Assembly: GCF_019879105.1 (NCBI RefSeq)
Contig: NZ_CP082249.1
Coordinates: forward strand, 930,001 to 994,000
Direction of reading: 5' to 3'
Source of the DNA: Natrinema sp. SYSU A 869
GTDB taxonomy: Archaea > Halobacteriota > Halobacteria > Halobacteriales > Natrialbaceae
DNA length: 64,000 nucleotides
Part shown: positions 1 to 8,608 of the stretch, piece by piece
Layout: each line of letters begins with the position of its first letter
How positions within the stretch are numbered: the stretch's first letter is position 1
Position numbers and translations under genes: made by a program
The notes under the pieces: generated by a model
The model's input: only the letters and a program-made list of their open reading frames with translations
The model's database searches: none
What the model was told of the DNA's origin: nothing

Positions 1-134
1 GAGTGCCTGAATCAACCCGCTCATATCTCCACCAGTATCCGCCGTTCGGCGGCATCACTGCAACGCTATTGGGGACCATCGGCGAGTTCGAGCGCGACGC
101 TTATGTTGCTGGCTGGCACGTTTGGAGACAATGA
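1..134 (+). CDS. C-terminal fragment of an unidentified protein (cut by window edge)
   Basis: The frame that starts at base 3 is open from the window edge to a TGA at 132-134 and encodes a 43-residue tail ending in GWHVWRQ. The composition is ordinary for a halophile, and the stop codon overlaps the ATG of the next gene (ATGA at 131-134). Such 4-base overlaps are common inside operons of this organism and recur many times in this window. I do not recognise the protein from the tail. The overlap suggests co-transcription with the metallo-beta-lactamase fold gene downstream. Confidence 0.55.
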   Translation, partial: VPESTRSYLHQYPPFGGITATLLGTIGEFERDAYVAGWHVWRQ

Positions 135-1126
135 CTACCGACGCTTCTTGCGGTACTGTCCGGGCCGATCGCGCTCTCTCACGGATTCATCGCCTCGAGT
201 TCGACGTTCCCTGGCCGCCCAAACACGTCGCTGCCTACCTGCTCGAGGGGTCCAAACCGATCCTGATCGACGCGGGCGCGCCGGATGAGGCGGGCGAGTC
301 GGAACTACGGGAGGGACTCGCCGAGTTTGACTACGAACCGGCTGATATCGATCACGTGCTGGTGACCCACATCCACAGCGATCACATCGGGCAACTCCCC
401 GCACTGCGGGAGGCTGGCGCGACGGTCCACGCGCCAAAGGCAGGACTCTCGAGGCTCGAGCACGAACTGGCGGAAGTCCGATCTGGCCTCCGGGAGACGG
501 CGATGTCAGCGGGTTACAGCGGTGAGGCTCTGGACGACGTGATTGAGGAGGAACTCGAGTCGCGTCGTCGAGACCGACGACTGGTCGACCGCGAGACCGC
601 CCAGCCAATTGATCCGACCGAACCCGTCTCCATCGGCGGTCGCGAGTTCAGGGTCTTCGAGACGCCGGGCCACGAGATCGACCACCTGTGTTTCGAGACG
701 ACCCTTGAGGGGACGGACGTGCTCTTTGCAGGCGATACGCTCATCGAACCGTTTCGTGCGGGGGCCTTCCATGTCGGGTTCAACCACGGTGCCTATGATG
801 CCGTCGAGGCCTACGACAAGTCCATGGATCGGCTGACCGAGACGACCGCGACGCACGTCTTCCCCGGCCACGGTCCCGTGTTCGAGGACCCCAAGCGAGT
901 CGTCGAGACGACACGGGAACGGTTGGAGACGTTGCTCAAGGAGACGGTGACTGCGCTTGAGGCGATCGAACCGGCGACGCCGCTGGCGATCGCCGAGGAA
1001 CGCGTCGGGAACGTCCGCTATCACGCGCCGGTGCTCGACACGCTCGGGGCGCTGGGCACGCTCGAGAAGCAGGGCAACGTGTCCTCCGAGGTCGAAGAAG
1101 GCGTCCGATACTACGAGACGGAGTAG
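131..1126 (+). CDS. Metallo-beta-lactamase fold hydrolase
   Basis: A 331-residue MBL-fold protein. The metal-binding signature THIHSDHIG (HxHxDH) lies near residues 80-88, followed by a later His after the spacer, the FAGDTLI aspartate that bridges the metals, and the FPGHGP histidine near residue 250. The C-terminal 80 residues form a helical extension typical of the glyoxalase II/RNase Z-like MBL hydrolases with a small C-terminal domain. The ATG at 131 is preferred to an in-frame TTG at 122 because it overlaps the stop of the upstream gene. The substrate cannot be deduced; family members hydrolyse thioesters, lactones or phosphoesters. A convergent small gene follows after about 140 bp. 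Confidence 0.85.
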   Translation: MTTDASCGTVRADRALSRIHRLEFDVPWPPKHVAAYLLEGSKPILIDAGAPDEAGESELREGLAEFDYEPADIDHVLVTHIHSDHIGQLPALREAGATVHAPKAGLSRLEHELAEVRSGLRETAMSAGYSGEALDDVIEEELESRRRDRRLVDRETAQPIDPTEPVSIGGREFRVFETPGHEIDHLCFETTLEGTDVLFAGDTLIEPFRAGAFHVGFNHGAYDAVEAYDKSMDRLTETTATHVFPGHGPVFEDPKRVVETTRERLETLLKETVTALEAIEPATPLAIAEERVGNVRYHAPVLDTLGALGTLEKQGNVSSEVEEGVRYYETE

Positions 1127-1267
1127 GGTCGCTCGAGTCGCAGTGCCGTGGAAGATAGGGGAGAACATAGATCATAGATTCGGATTTTGGGCAGTCGCAT
1201 GCGACCACTGTTTCGAGTAGATTCGGAAAACCTGGCGGATACGGAGACCCGATCGAGGGTTCGAAGG

Positions 1268-1546
1268 TCAGGTCTCGTCGACAGTGTCGAGCGTCGCGTC
1301 ACAGTGCGTACACCGGTCACGGTCGGTTTCGTTCGGTGCGCCACACTCCGAGCAGTTGATCCGAGCCGGCGGCTCGCTGTCGGCGTTTAACGAGTCCATT
1401 GCGAGTGCGAGGAGAAGGAGGAAAATCCCGAGTGCCAAAAACCCAACCAGGTTGAACGCTAAGAGGACGACCAGAACGTATCCGACGACCGCAAGTATCG
1501 GAATGCCGACGATCGCGTAGAGTAGCTCTCTCGACACCTCGTACAT
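1268..1546 (-). CDS. Small membrane protein with C-terminal zinc ribbon
   Basis: A 92-residue protein. Residues about 10-50 are two closely spaced hydrophobic segments rich in Leu, Val and Ala, so the protein should be membrane-anchored. The C-terminal part carries two CxxC pairs, CSECGAP and CTHCDAT, which form a typical double-knuckle zinc ribbon. Proteins of this architecture (zinc ribbon plus one or two membrane spans) are common in haloarchaea and mostly uncharacterised. It is monocistronic, convergent with the hydrolase to the left. Confidence 0.75.
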   Translation of the reverse strand: MYEVSRELLYAIVGIPILAVVGYVLVVLLAFNLVGFLALGIFLLLLALAMDSLNADSEPPARINCSECGAPNETDRDRCTHCDATLDTVDET

Positions 1547-1992
1547 GAATCATACTCTTCAACTCGAGGACGAAAGGGTTCCGGTCGCACGCGTATTCTC
1601 AGAACAGATTCTGTGATCCGGTGGATCGCGCATGGGGTCGTCCAGAAACGAATTGACCGTCGAACCCTGCTTCGGTGTCCCCACTGGGTACCCCGATTGT
1701 ACTGGTCGTCAGTTACGGCCCGATCACCCACACGGCCGCGCCGTGTGGCTGTCCGGTGTCCGCTGACGTTCTCGAGGGCAAAACTGACTCGACCGAGTAA
1801 GGGATCAGGAGGGGATGTGCGGCGGTACGCCCGTTTTTTAGGCGGTGTGTCTCGGTGCAACCCCGTACGTGTCCCAGCGATCGACGATCTCAGTCATCGT
1901 CTGCAGAATGGTCAGTCCCTGGTCGATTGTCACGAGGTGCCTACATACCCTACTCACGCGTAACGCTATGTGCCGAAATCGAGTTGAACACG
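1547..1992. other. Intergenic stretch of 446 bp with one strong hairpin
   Basis: No convincing gene is visible: the open frames on both strands have non-halophilic composition. The region contains a perfect 9-bp inverted repeat, CCACACGGC / GCCGTGTGG, separated by 3 bases (1728-1748). A run of six T follows at about 1831-1836. The hairpin could be a transcriptional or regulatory structure, but nothing else supports a function. Confidence 0.5.
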
Positions 1993-2382
1993 ATGCAGCA
2001 ATCTAAAGAAGAACTAACAGTCGTCATGGAAACGCCGGACGCGGTGGTCCAACATCAAGCGGGTTTCGGTGCGGCGACCGAAGACGATGAGATGGCCGCA
2101 GAGCACTTCCGAATTAGCGCAGGAACCGATCTCACGCCCCTCCTGGAGGGACTTCACGAAGATACGTGTCAGTGTCCACACTGGGGGTACGTGATAGCTG
2201 GCGAAATTACGGTCCAATATTCCGACGGCTTCGAGGAGGTAGACGAAGCCGGCGATCTCGTCTACTGGCCGCCGGGCCATACCCTCTGGGTTGGCGACGA
2301 TGACGCGGAGTTCGTCCTGTTTAGCCCACACGAGGAACACATGGAAGTCTTCGACCACATGGCCGCCAAGATGGAAGAATAA
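1993..2382 (+). CDS. Cupin-fold protein
   Basis: A 129-residue single-domain cupin beginning MQQSKEELTVV. The segment HWGYVIAGEITVQYSDG followed by a glycine- and proline-rich turn (WPPGHTLWVGDD) matches the two conserved beta-barrel motifs of small cupins. The ATG at 1993 is chosen over upstream in-frame starts because the upstream translation is Arg/Ser-rich and unlike halophilic coding sequence. The next gene starts two bases after its stop, so the two are probably co-transcribed. No substrate can be assigned. Confidence 0.75.
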   Translation: MQQSKEELTVVMETPDAVVQHQAGFGAATEDDEMAAEHFRISAGTDLTPLLEGLHEDTCQCPHWGYVIAGEITVQYSDGFEEVDEAGDLVYWPPGHTLWVGDDDAEFVLFSPHEEHMEVFDHMAAKMEE

Positions 2383-2384
2383 CG

Positions 2385-2567
2385 ATGGCAACGACTCCGA
2401 AACAGGAGCTTGCGACCGTCTCCTGTCCGTTCTGCGAGCGGGAAACGGCCGTTCCAGTTCCGAATACGGACGTCGAACTGGCAGTCAGACGCTCCGTCGC
2501 GCCCTTCGGCGATCGCGCCACCGTCTCGTGTCCGGCCGATCACAGATTCTGGGTGTACTTCTGTTAA
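2385..2567 (+). CDS. Small Cys-rich (zinc-finger-like) protein
   Basis: A 60-residue protein starting two bases after the cupin stop. It contains CPFC near the N-terminus and a later CPADH motif with a terminal Cys, an arrangement that could bind one zinc ion. Such micro-proteins with two half-knuckles are abundant in haloarchaea and few have known roles. Tight spacing suggests translational coupling with the cupin. I do not recognise a specific family. Confidence 0.65.
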   Translation: MATTPKQELATVSCPFCERETAVPVPNTDVELAVRRSVAPFGDRATVSCPADHRFWVYFC

Positions 2568-2631
2568 CGGCCTGCGCTCGTCCACCTGTACGTCCCGTTC
2601 GTCGAATGCACACACTGCCGCGATCGCCGGC

Positions 2632-4209
2632 CTACTCCTCGCCGTCCTCGAGTTTGTACTTCTGGACCTTCCCGCTCGTCGTCCGCGGCAGTTCCTCGAT
2701 AAATTCGATCTCGCGGGGGTGTTTGTAGCTGGCCACCTCCTCGAGGCAGAAGTCTTTGATTTCCTCGGTGGTCACGTCGCTGCCGGGCTCGATCCCCGAC
2801 GCGGGAACGATGAACGCCTTCGGCACCTCGTTGCGCCGTTCGTCCGGAATCCCGACGATAGCAACGTCCGCGACGGCCTCGTGCTCTAAGAGTAGGGTCT
2901 CGAGTTCGCTGGGATAGACGTTGTAGCCGGCGGTGTTGATCATGTGTTTCTTCCGGTCGACGATCTCGTAGTAGTTGTTCCCGTCGCGGCGGGCGATGTC
3001 GCCGGTCCGGAAGTAGCCGTTCTCGGTGAACGCCGCCTCGGTCGCGTCGGGCAGGTTGAGATACCCCGTCATGACCTGCGGTCCGCGGACGACGAGCTCG
3101 CCCTCCTCGCCGGATGAGACTTCGTCGCCCGACTCGTCGACGATCTTACAGTCGGTCATCCGGAGCGGTTGGCCGATCGTCCCGTGTTTCAGACCGAATG
3201 TCGAGCCGCTTTGCGTGTGGGTCGCGCCGTGGGTCTCGGTGAGGCCGTAGCCCTCCGAGATGTCGACGCCGGCGGTCTCCTCGAACTGCTCCTGGACCGC
3301 CGTCGAGAGCTTCGCGCCGCCCTCAGAGGCCGACTCGAGGCTACTGAGATCGTACTCGCCGAAGTCGTCCGCGTCGACCATGTCGGCGTACATCGTCGTC
3401 ACGCCGACGAAGTGGGTGATCCCCTCGTCCTCGATGAGCTGCATGCACTCCTGAGCGTCCCACTCGAGCGCGCTGCGGAAGTAGAGCCGCCCGCCGCCGA
3501 CCAGCGGCTGGAGGGCGGTGTGGGTAAAGCCAGTGATGTGGTACAGCGGGAGCCAGGTGAGGCTACGGACGTCTTCGGGTTCGACGTCGACGTTCGAGGC
3601 GGTCAGGGGCCACATGAGCTGTGCGCGGGTGTTGCTGTGGGTGAGCTGGACGCCCTTCGGATCGCCGGTCGTTCCGGAGGTATATGGCAGCAAGGCGACG
3701 TCGTTGTCCGCGCAGTCGACCAGCGTCGGTTCACCGCGCAGCTCCTCGAACGCGTGGTCGTCCGGATCCCGGGGCCAGTCCTCGCTCTGAATCGTGATCA
3801 CCTCGGGATCCATCCCGGCGTCTTCGGTCGCCTGATCGACGGTCTCCCGTAGCGCCGGGTGCGTGACGACGGCGCTCGCGTCCGTGTCCTCGAGCTGGTA
3901 GGCGACCTCGCGGCGCTTGTACTGTGGGTTCACCGGCGAGATCTCGACGCCGGCCTTGAACGCGCCGATCGAGGCGACGAGGTACTGCGGGCAGTTCGGC
4001 AAGAAGAGTAGCATCCGATCGCCGGGCTCAAGCCCGATGTCGTGGAGGCCGCCGGCGAGTTCGGCGGTCCAGTCACGGACCTCCGCGTGGGTCCAGCGCC
4101 GCCCGTGGTGTTCCATCGCCTGTGCGTCCCCGTGATGGGCTGCCGTCCGGTCGAACAGCTTCGCGACGTTCCCCGTTCGCGCAGATTCGTCGACTGCGTC
4201 GATATCCAT
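2632..4209 (-). CDS. AMP-forming acyl-CoA synthetase (long-chain fatty acid/aromatic acid-CoA ligase type)
   Basis: A 525-residue ANL-superfamily enzyme. It would adenylate a carboxylic acid with ATP and then form the CoA thioester in the cytoplasm. Visible motifs are the P-loop YTSGTTGDPKGVQLTH near residue 180, the GYGLTETHG motif, the YFRTGDIARR motif, the hinge VDRKKHMINTAGYNVYP and the C-terminal catalytic lysine in RTTSGKVQKYKL. The ATG at 4209 is chosen over an in-frame GTG at 4233 because a TATA-like TTTTAAGT lies about 27 nt upstream, which implies a leaderless transcript. The acid used cannot be told from sequence. Confidence 0.9.
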   Translation of the reverse strand: MDIDAVDESARTGNVAKLFDRTAAHHGDAQAMEHHGRRWTHAEVRDWTAELAGGLHDIGLEPGDRMLLFLPNCPQYLVASIGAFKAGVEISPVNPQYKRREVAYQLEDTDASAVVTHPALRETVDQATEDAGMDPEVITIQSEDWPRDPDDHAFEELRGEPTLVDCADNDVALLPYTSGTTGDPKGVQLTHSNTRAQLMWPLTASNVDVEPEDVRSLTWLPLYHITGFTHTALQPLVGGGRLYFRSALEWDAQECMQLIEDEGITHFVGVTTMYADMVDADDFGEYDLSSLESASEGGAKLSTAVQEQFEETAGVDISEGYGLTETHGATHTQSGSTFGLKHGTIGQPLRMTDCKIVDESGDEVSSGEEGELVVRGPQVMTGYLNLPDATEAAFTENGYFRTGDIARRDGNNYYEIVDRKKHMINTAGYNVYPSELETLLLEHEAVADVAIVGIPDERRNEVPKAFIVPASGIEPGSDVTTEEIKDFCLEEVASYKHPREIEFIEELPRTTSGKVQKYKLEDGEE

Positions 4210-4231
4210 GGATTGTGATACCAAGGGCCGC

Positions 4232-4239
4232 ACTTAAAA
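4232..4239 (-). promoter_or_regulatory. TATA-like box of the acyl-CoA synthetase gene
   Basis: On the minus strand TTTTAAGT is centred about 27 nt before the ATG at 4209. This is the expected spacing for a haloarchaeal leaderless mRNA, and it decides the start codon. Confidence 0.55.
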
Positions 4240-4366
4240 TCCTATCTCTCACGGTCGCGACCGGACCGAACCGCGCATCTTCGCACCCAGCGAACCGCTC
4301 GAATACACGCTCGAACCGATCGCTCGAGCGATAGGTTTAGTAATCATACTGTCGTATATCCAACGA

Positions 4367-5035
4367 ATGGTCCCCGAGTCTGTCACCCAGTTTCGCAACC
4401 GGATCGACCGCTCCGATATCGTCGCGACGGTTGTCCTCGTCGGCGTTCTCACCGTTCTCGGCGTCGACGTGAACGGGATCGCGATGGTCCTCGGTGTCGT
4501 CGTCGCTGCACCGCTCGTCGAGGCTGCCCTCGACAGGGCCGATATCGATGCGGCTCTCGCCTGGCTTTGCTTCGGGCTGTTTGCCGTCGCTGCCGGTGTC
4601 GTGGAACTACGAGCAGGCAACCACTGGTTCGGCGGATCGCTGTTCGCGATCGGGTGCTGGATCTGCCTCGACGGCGTCTACGCGTGGCGGAGCGGGTCAG
4701 CAGCGGATCAGGGAGGTGACACCGCCAAAGACGACGATATGACGAAAAACGACGTACTCCTCGTCAGCCAACACAACCGGTGGCTGCTCGAGGAACTCCG
4801 CGAGGCCGACCGCCCGCTCACGAAGGCAGAGATCTGTGACCGAACCGGCCTCATGGACGACGATTTCGAGCGCCTCCTCGAGTTTCACGACGAGTCGAGC
4901 CCGATCGAACGGATCGGAAACGGATACGCCCTCGACGAGGACGAAATGGGTGCCAGCGCGTTCGTCAGAAACACCACGCGGACAGTCGGGGGCCGAATAT
5001 TCCGCCCGTTTCGGCTGTTTCGCCGTACCGGCTAA
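4367..5035 (+). CDS. Membrane protein with cytoplasmic winged-helix domain
   Basis: A 222-residue protein. The N-terminal half (about residues 20-110) contains four hydrophobic segments, separated by short polar loops. After an acidic linker, residues about 125-185 read like a winged helix (NDVLLVSQHNRWLLEELREA and KAEICDRTGLMDDDFERLL). The tail is basic. The combination suggests a membrane-tethered regulator or sensor, a design seen in several unnamed haloarchaeal families. It stands alone, divergent from the acyl-CoA synthetase. Confidence 0.75.
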   Translation: MVPESVTQFRNRIDRSDIVATVVLVGVLTVLGVDVNGIAMVLGVVVAAPLVEAALDRADIDAALAWLCFGLFAVAAGVVELRAGNHWFGGSLFAIGCWICLDGVYAWRSGSAADQGGDTAKDDDMTKNDVLLVSQHNRWLLEELREADRPLTKAEICDRTGLMDDDFERLLEFHDESSPIERIGNGYALDEDEMGASAFVRNTTRTVGGRIFRPFRLFRRTG

Positions 5036-5088
5036 CGTCGAGAACGGTCCTCGAGACCACACGGCCATCGCTGTCTGTGCCGATATCC

Positions 5089-5649
5089 CTATTCTGAGTC
5101 GGATTCCGATCCTGCCGATTCGACGCGCTTGCCCGTCTCCATCGGAATCACTTCTCGGTCGGCATCGTCCCACTCCCGCTCGAGTTCCCGGCCCTCGAAC
5201 AGCCGGTCAAGAAAGACGGCGAGCCCGGCCACTTCGGAGTGGGGCTGGTTGGTAACGCCGACGTTCCAGTCGGCTTCCTCGTAGACGTCGAAGGGGACTT
5301 TCTCGGAGCCGACGACGAGCAAGAGCGGGTCGCCCTCGTCGGCGTGGGCCGCTCGGATGTCGGCTTCGACGTCCTGGACGCGCTCGCCGTACATCGTGAG
5401 GTGGACGACCTGTCCCTCCCAGTTGCGGATGACCCCCTGTGGACCCTCGGTGAGTTCGGCCTTGAAGGGCCCTCCGAAGCGGTCGGTGATGTCCGCGACG
5501 GTCTCGAGTGACTGGCCGGCGTTGTCGGGAAAGAGCACGCGGTCGGCCCCCAGCGCCCGCGCGGTCAGTCCGACGTGGGTCGTCATCCGGTCGTCCCGGC
5601 CGGGCCGATGGCCGAGTCGAAGGACGGCGACCTCGGTGTCGTCGTGCAT
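5089..5649 (-). CDS. trm56: tRNA (cytidine(56)-2'-O)-methyltransferase aTrm56
   Basis: A 186-residue SPOUT-class enzyme that 2'-O-methylates C56 in the T-loop of archaeal tRNAs using S-adenosylmethionine. The N-terminal VLRLGHRPGRDDRMTTHVGL block is the hallmark of this archaea-specific family, and the middle VVGSEKVPFDVYEEADWNV segment corresponds to the knotted SAM-binding region. The ATG at 5649 places this block 8 residues from the start; a GTG at 5661 is possible but adds nothing conserved. The C-terminus is an acidic haloarchaeal tail. Convergent with the membrane regulator on its left. Confidence 0.88.
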   Translation of the reverse strand: MHDDTEVAVLRLGHRPGRDDRMTTHVGLTARALGADRVLFPDNAGQSLETVADITDRFGGPFKAELTEGPQGVIRNWEGQVVHLTMYGERVQDVEADIRAAHADEGDPLLLVVGSEKVPFDVYEEADWNVGVTNQPHSEVAGLAVFLDRLFEGRELEREWDDADREVIPMETGKRVESAGSESDSE

Positions 5650-5713
5650 GTCCGTATCCACTCTCGGGCGAGGTTAGGGGGTTTCGTTTTCGAACTTCTG
5701 TTGAGGTGCACTC

Positions 5714-6922
5714 TCACGCAAGTGCATAGCACCGTCCGTCGATCGACCCGACCAACAACGCGTCGTCGAGGACGGCAACACTGCCTCCGACATCCTCGAG
5801 GGAAACTTGCCATGCGCGCTCCCGCCGCGGAGCGATTCTGGTGAGGCTATCAACTGCGGCAATGTACACGCTCTGCTTGTCCGTTGCTGGAATCGGACAT
5901 GAACCCGAAAGGCGGTCCCCGAGCGGGACACCCCACGTTACTGAGCCATCATGGACGTTGTACGTGAACACCGTCCCGTGCCACGTCGGGCACACGAGTT
6001 CGCGAAGGGAGCTCCGTTCGAATATCGACATCGATCCGACAAACGACGGTGATAAATTATTCCGCCACACCTCATCACCAGTTTGCGCGTCAAATGCAAC
6101 GAGAGCATTGCCACGTTGAGATCCGGCGGCAGTCGCATACACGGTTCCATCGAAAACCGTCGGCGTCACGGCAGCCTTCGAACTCGTCGTACCGATTTCT
6201 TTCGTCCACCGGTGCTCACCATCGGTGGAGAAGGCGTGAAGATCGCCATCACTCGTAGCGACGAACACACCATCGTCCGTGACAGACGGGGAACCAATAA
6301 TCAAATTATCACATTCGTACTGCCACTGCTTGTCTCCATCAGTTGTGTAGGCGGATACTGCCTGCTCTTCGGCGGTACCGAAGTATACCGTCCCGTCGCT
6401 TACAGCCGGTGATCGAAACACACCGCTCGCTCCCAGAGCGACCTCGACCTCGTATGACCACACTTCCTCACCCTCTTTCGTTAGTACCGCTAACCCTTCG
6501 TGGGTTCCAACGTAGACGAACTCATTGTCGACGGTCATACTACAATGTCTTCCTCGACCGCCACCGGGAACGTGCTCATCCGCAATTTGCGTCTGCCAAA
6601 CCTGAGACCCGTCCGTCACATCGATTGCCGTCACAATGGACCCACCAGCAAAGAACGCGACCCCGTCCGAGACAACCACGGCTGGAACGTGCATCGAATC
6701 GACAGGTGTCTTCGCTTCCCAGCGAATCTCCGGCTCGTCCGTCGGACCTGAAACGTCTAGATTGTGTCCGGTCGAACCCGAATCGAACTCCGGACGCGGC
6801 CAGGCTCCCGTCACCTCGAGTGACTCCTGGCTACCGAAGTCAAATCCAATGGAATCAGTACACCCTGCTGTACCAACGAGGGAAATGGTGGACCCGCCCA
6901 CAAGAAATTCACGACGATCCAT
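5714..6922 (-). CDS. Tat-exported lipoprotein with PQQ-type beta-propeller
   Basis: A 402-residue protein. It starts MDRREFLVGGS, a twin-arginine signal, followed by a lipobox ending TAGC near residue 21, so it should be anchored outside the membrane. The remainder holds PQQ/BamB-like blades, with repeated patterns such as VFDGTVYATAAG and VSDGTVYFGTAEEQAVSA. The ATG at 6922 is preferred to one at 6943 because a TATA-like AAATATTTA lies 26-34 nt upstream and because it puts the RR pair at positions 3-4. Base composition is clearly poorer in GC than its neighbours, suggesting acquisition from a lower-GC halophile. Function unknown. Confidence 0.85.
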   Translation of the reverse strand: MDRREFLVGGSTISLVGTAGCTDSIGFDFGSQESLEVTGAWPRPEFDSGSTGHNLDVSGPTDEPEIRWEAKTPVDSMHVPAVVVSDGVAFFAGGSIVTAIDVTDGSQVWQTQIADEHVPGGGRGRHCSMTVDNEFVYVGTHEGLAVLTKEGEEVWSYEVEVALGASGVFRSPAVSDGTVYFGTAEEQAVSAYTTDGDKQWQYECDNLIIGSPSVTDDGVFVATSDGDLHAFSTDGEHRWTKEIGTTSSKAAVTPTVFDGTVYATAAGSQRGNALVAFDAQTGDEVWRNNLSPSFVGSMSIFERSSLRELVCPTWHGTVFTYNVHDGSVTWGVPLGDRLSGSCPIPATDKQSVYIAAVDSLTRIAPRRERAWQVSLEDVGGSVAVLDDALLVGSIDGRCYALA

Positions 6923-6947
6923 TCTTTGGAGAATAGTTTTCATCTGG

Positions 6948-6956
6948 TAAATATTT
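6948..6956 (-). promoter_or_regulatory. TATA-like box of the low-GC propeller lipoprotein
   Basis: AAATATTTA on the minus strand lies 26-34 nt before the ATG at 6922 and immediately beside the alternative ATG at 6943. It therefore supports the downstream start. Confidence 0.5.
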
Positions 6957-7097
6957 CACCCGCAACACGTTGTGGGCCGAATTGATCTGCTCTAGTTCGT
7001 TGGCACCCGTACTACGCACAAATATCGATCACTGACCGAACGTGGCAACTCGGCACCGCGAAAACCCTTCTGGCTCTGACGTGTACGGTGGCACGAT

Positions 7098-7574
7098 ATG
7101 AAACGGATCAACGAATCCGATCTCGACTGGGACGAGTACGACCGCGAGGAGACGGCGTTCCGGCGAAAGGAGCTCTCCAACGCCGCCGACGCCTCTGACA
7201 TCGGCTGTAGCCTCTACGAACTCCCATCCGGGATGCAGTCGTGGCCCTATCATTACCACACGGCCAACGAGGAAGCGCTCTACGTGCTGGCGGGCGACGG
7301 CGAGCTCAAAACCGAGGACGGCCTCGAGCCGCTGACGGCCGGCGACTACGTGACCCTCCCGGCGGACGAGCGCGGCGGCCACAGAGTCGTTAACGACAGT
7401 GAAGAGCCGCTTCGGTACCTCGCGATATCGACGATGAACGAACCGGACATCACCGTCTATCCGGAGATGAACAAGTTCGGCGTCTTCGTCGGCTCGCCAC
7501 CGGGCGGCCGCGACGAGCGATCGCTCGAGGGCTACTATCGTATCGATGATGAGACCGAATACTGGGACGAGTGA
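7098..7574 (+). CDS. Cupin-domain protein (mannose-6-phosphate isomerase-like)
   Basis: A 158-residue protein. The cupin core shows the metal-binding motif 1, WPYHYHTANEEALYVLAGDG, and motif 2, around LPADERGGHRVVNDSEEPL, where His and Glu ligands are present. The C-terminal segment EYWDE is typical of small cupin_2 proteins. It probably binds a metal and a small acid or sugar, but no substrate can be named. It is transcribed alone, divergent from the propeller lipoprotein. Confidence 0.82.
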   Translation: MKRINESDLDWDEYDREETAFRRKELSNAADASDIGCSLYELPSGMQSWPYHYHTANEEALYVLAGDGELKTEDGLEPLTAGDYVTLPADERGGHRVVNDSEEPLRYLAISTMNEPDITVYPEMNKFGVFVGSPPGGRDERSLEGYYRIDDETEYWDE

Positions 7575-7773
7575 CAACGCGTCACCGCTGGATTGATTCC
7601 CCGTTCGACCGGAGTCTATCGCTACTCAACGTCGAAGCGGTGGCGTTCCGAAGCCGAAATCCCGAGTTTGACAGGGCGTAGTCAACCGGCGTCGCTGAGA
7701 CGCCGATAGGCTTTTTCGAGTGCCTGCGAAACACACACGCAATGATGGTATTCGGGAGCCGGGTGACCGCCCG

Positions 7774-7992
7774 ATGACGGGGGTTCGCGAGTGGATTGCG
7801 ACCGCCCGCGAGGAACGATGGGGGATGTTGACCGATCTGGTGTTCGCGATACTCTGGGTGACCGCAGTCGATATCGTCTTCCGCGTCCTCGAGGGACCGG
7901 ACTGGGCGTACTACATGTTCATGCTCGCCGGAGTCGTCGCATACTTCGGGTTGCTGTGGAGTTACGATCTCGCGACGGACGGGTCACAGTAA
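7774..7992 (+). CDS. Small two-span membrane protein
   Basis: A 72-residue protein from the ATG at 7774 (MTGVREWIATAREERWG). Two hydrophobic segments, about residues 19-37 and 46-65, are predicted to cross the membrane, with the amphipathic Arg/Glu-rich start in the cytoplasm. A longer form from a GTG at 7720 would add an 18-residue polar leader with no supporting signal. No family was recognised beyond the resemblance to other short haloarchaeal membrane proteins. Confidence 0.65.
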   Translation: MTGVREWIATAREERWGMLTDLVFAILWVTAVDIVFRVLEGPDWAYYMFMLAGVVAYFGLLWSYDLATDGSQ

Positions 7993-8146
7993 CAGCCTGT
8001 TGACGAGCTGTCGCCGCATTTTCGAGGAGCTTCGTTCCTCAAGTGAGAAGCCGATCGCCTCAGTAATCGGATCGACAGCGATCGCTCTCAACCGCGCCTG
8101 AACGAGAAAAATACGATGCAGCACGGCGAAAAAGGCGTCGAACCGA

Positions 8147-8608
8147 CTACTCGTTTTCGCGGCTATCGATGACCAGTACCGGCACCGTCGTGGTCCGCAG
8201 CGTGCGTTCCGCGACGCTGCCGAGCAGTGCACGCGTGATCCCCGAGCGGCCGTGGGACCCCATCACGACGAGGTCGATATCGTTGTCCTCGATGTACTCA
8301 CCGATGAGTTTGTGGGGTTTCCCGGCTGAGACGTGCTCGACGGTCTCGAGGCCGCGCTCTCGAGCGTGCTCGGCGATGTAGCCGGTGGCGCGATCGGCGC
8401 GCTCCTTGACCTCGTCCATCTCGTCGTACCGGCCTTGTTCGATGCGGTCGAGTTGCTCGCCACCGAGGCTGAGACTCATCGCATTGGTGTCGACGACGTA
8501 CAGGGCGTGTACTTCGGCCCCGTACTGGTCGGCGAGATCGAGCGCGTGCTCAACTGCCTGTTCGGCCGTTTCGCTTCCGTCCGTCGGAACGAGTATTCGT
8601 TCGTACAT
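8147..8608 (-). CDS. Universal stress protein UspA family
   Basis: A 153-residue UspA protein. It begins MYERILVPTDGSETAEQA and carries the ATP-binding motif G-2x-G-9x-GS as GSHGRSGITRALLGS near residue 125. It sits directly downstream of the acetate-type symporter, whose intended stop codon appears to lie two bases before this ATG, so the pair is likely co-transcribed. UspA proteins often accompany transporters in archaea and may sense ATP or modulate transport. Confidence 0.9.
   Translation of the reverse strand: MYERILVPTDGSETAEQAVEHALDLADQYGAEVHALYVVDTNAMSLSLGGEQLDRIEQGRYDEMDEVKERADRATGYIAEHARERGLETVEHVSAGKPHKLIGEYIEDNDIDLVVMGSHGRSGITRALLGSVAERTLRTTTVPVLVIDSRENE

Noticed and set aside
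1459-1963. Overlapping frames on both strands between the zinc-ribbon protein and the cupin
   Set aside because: Both translations are rich in Arg, Ser and Cys and poor in Asp and Glu, unlike real proteins of this organism.
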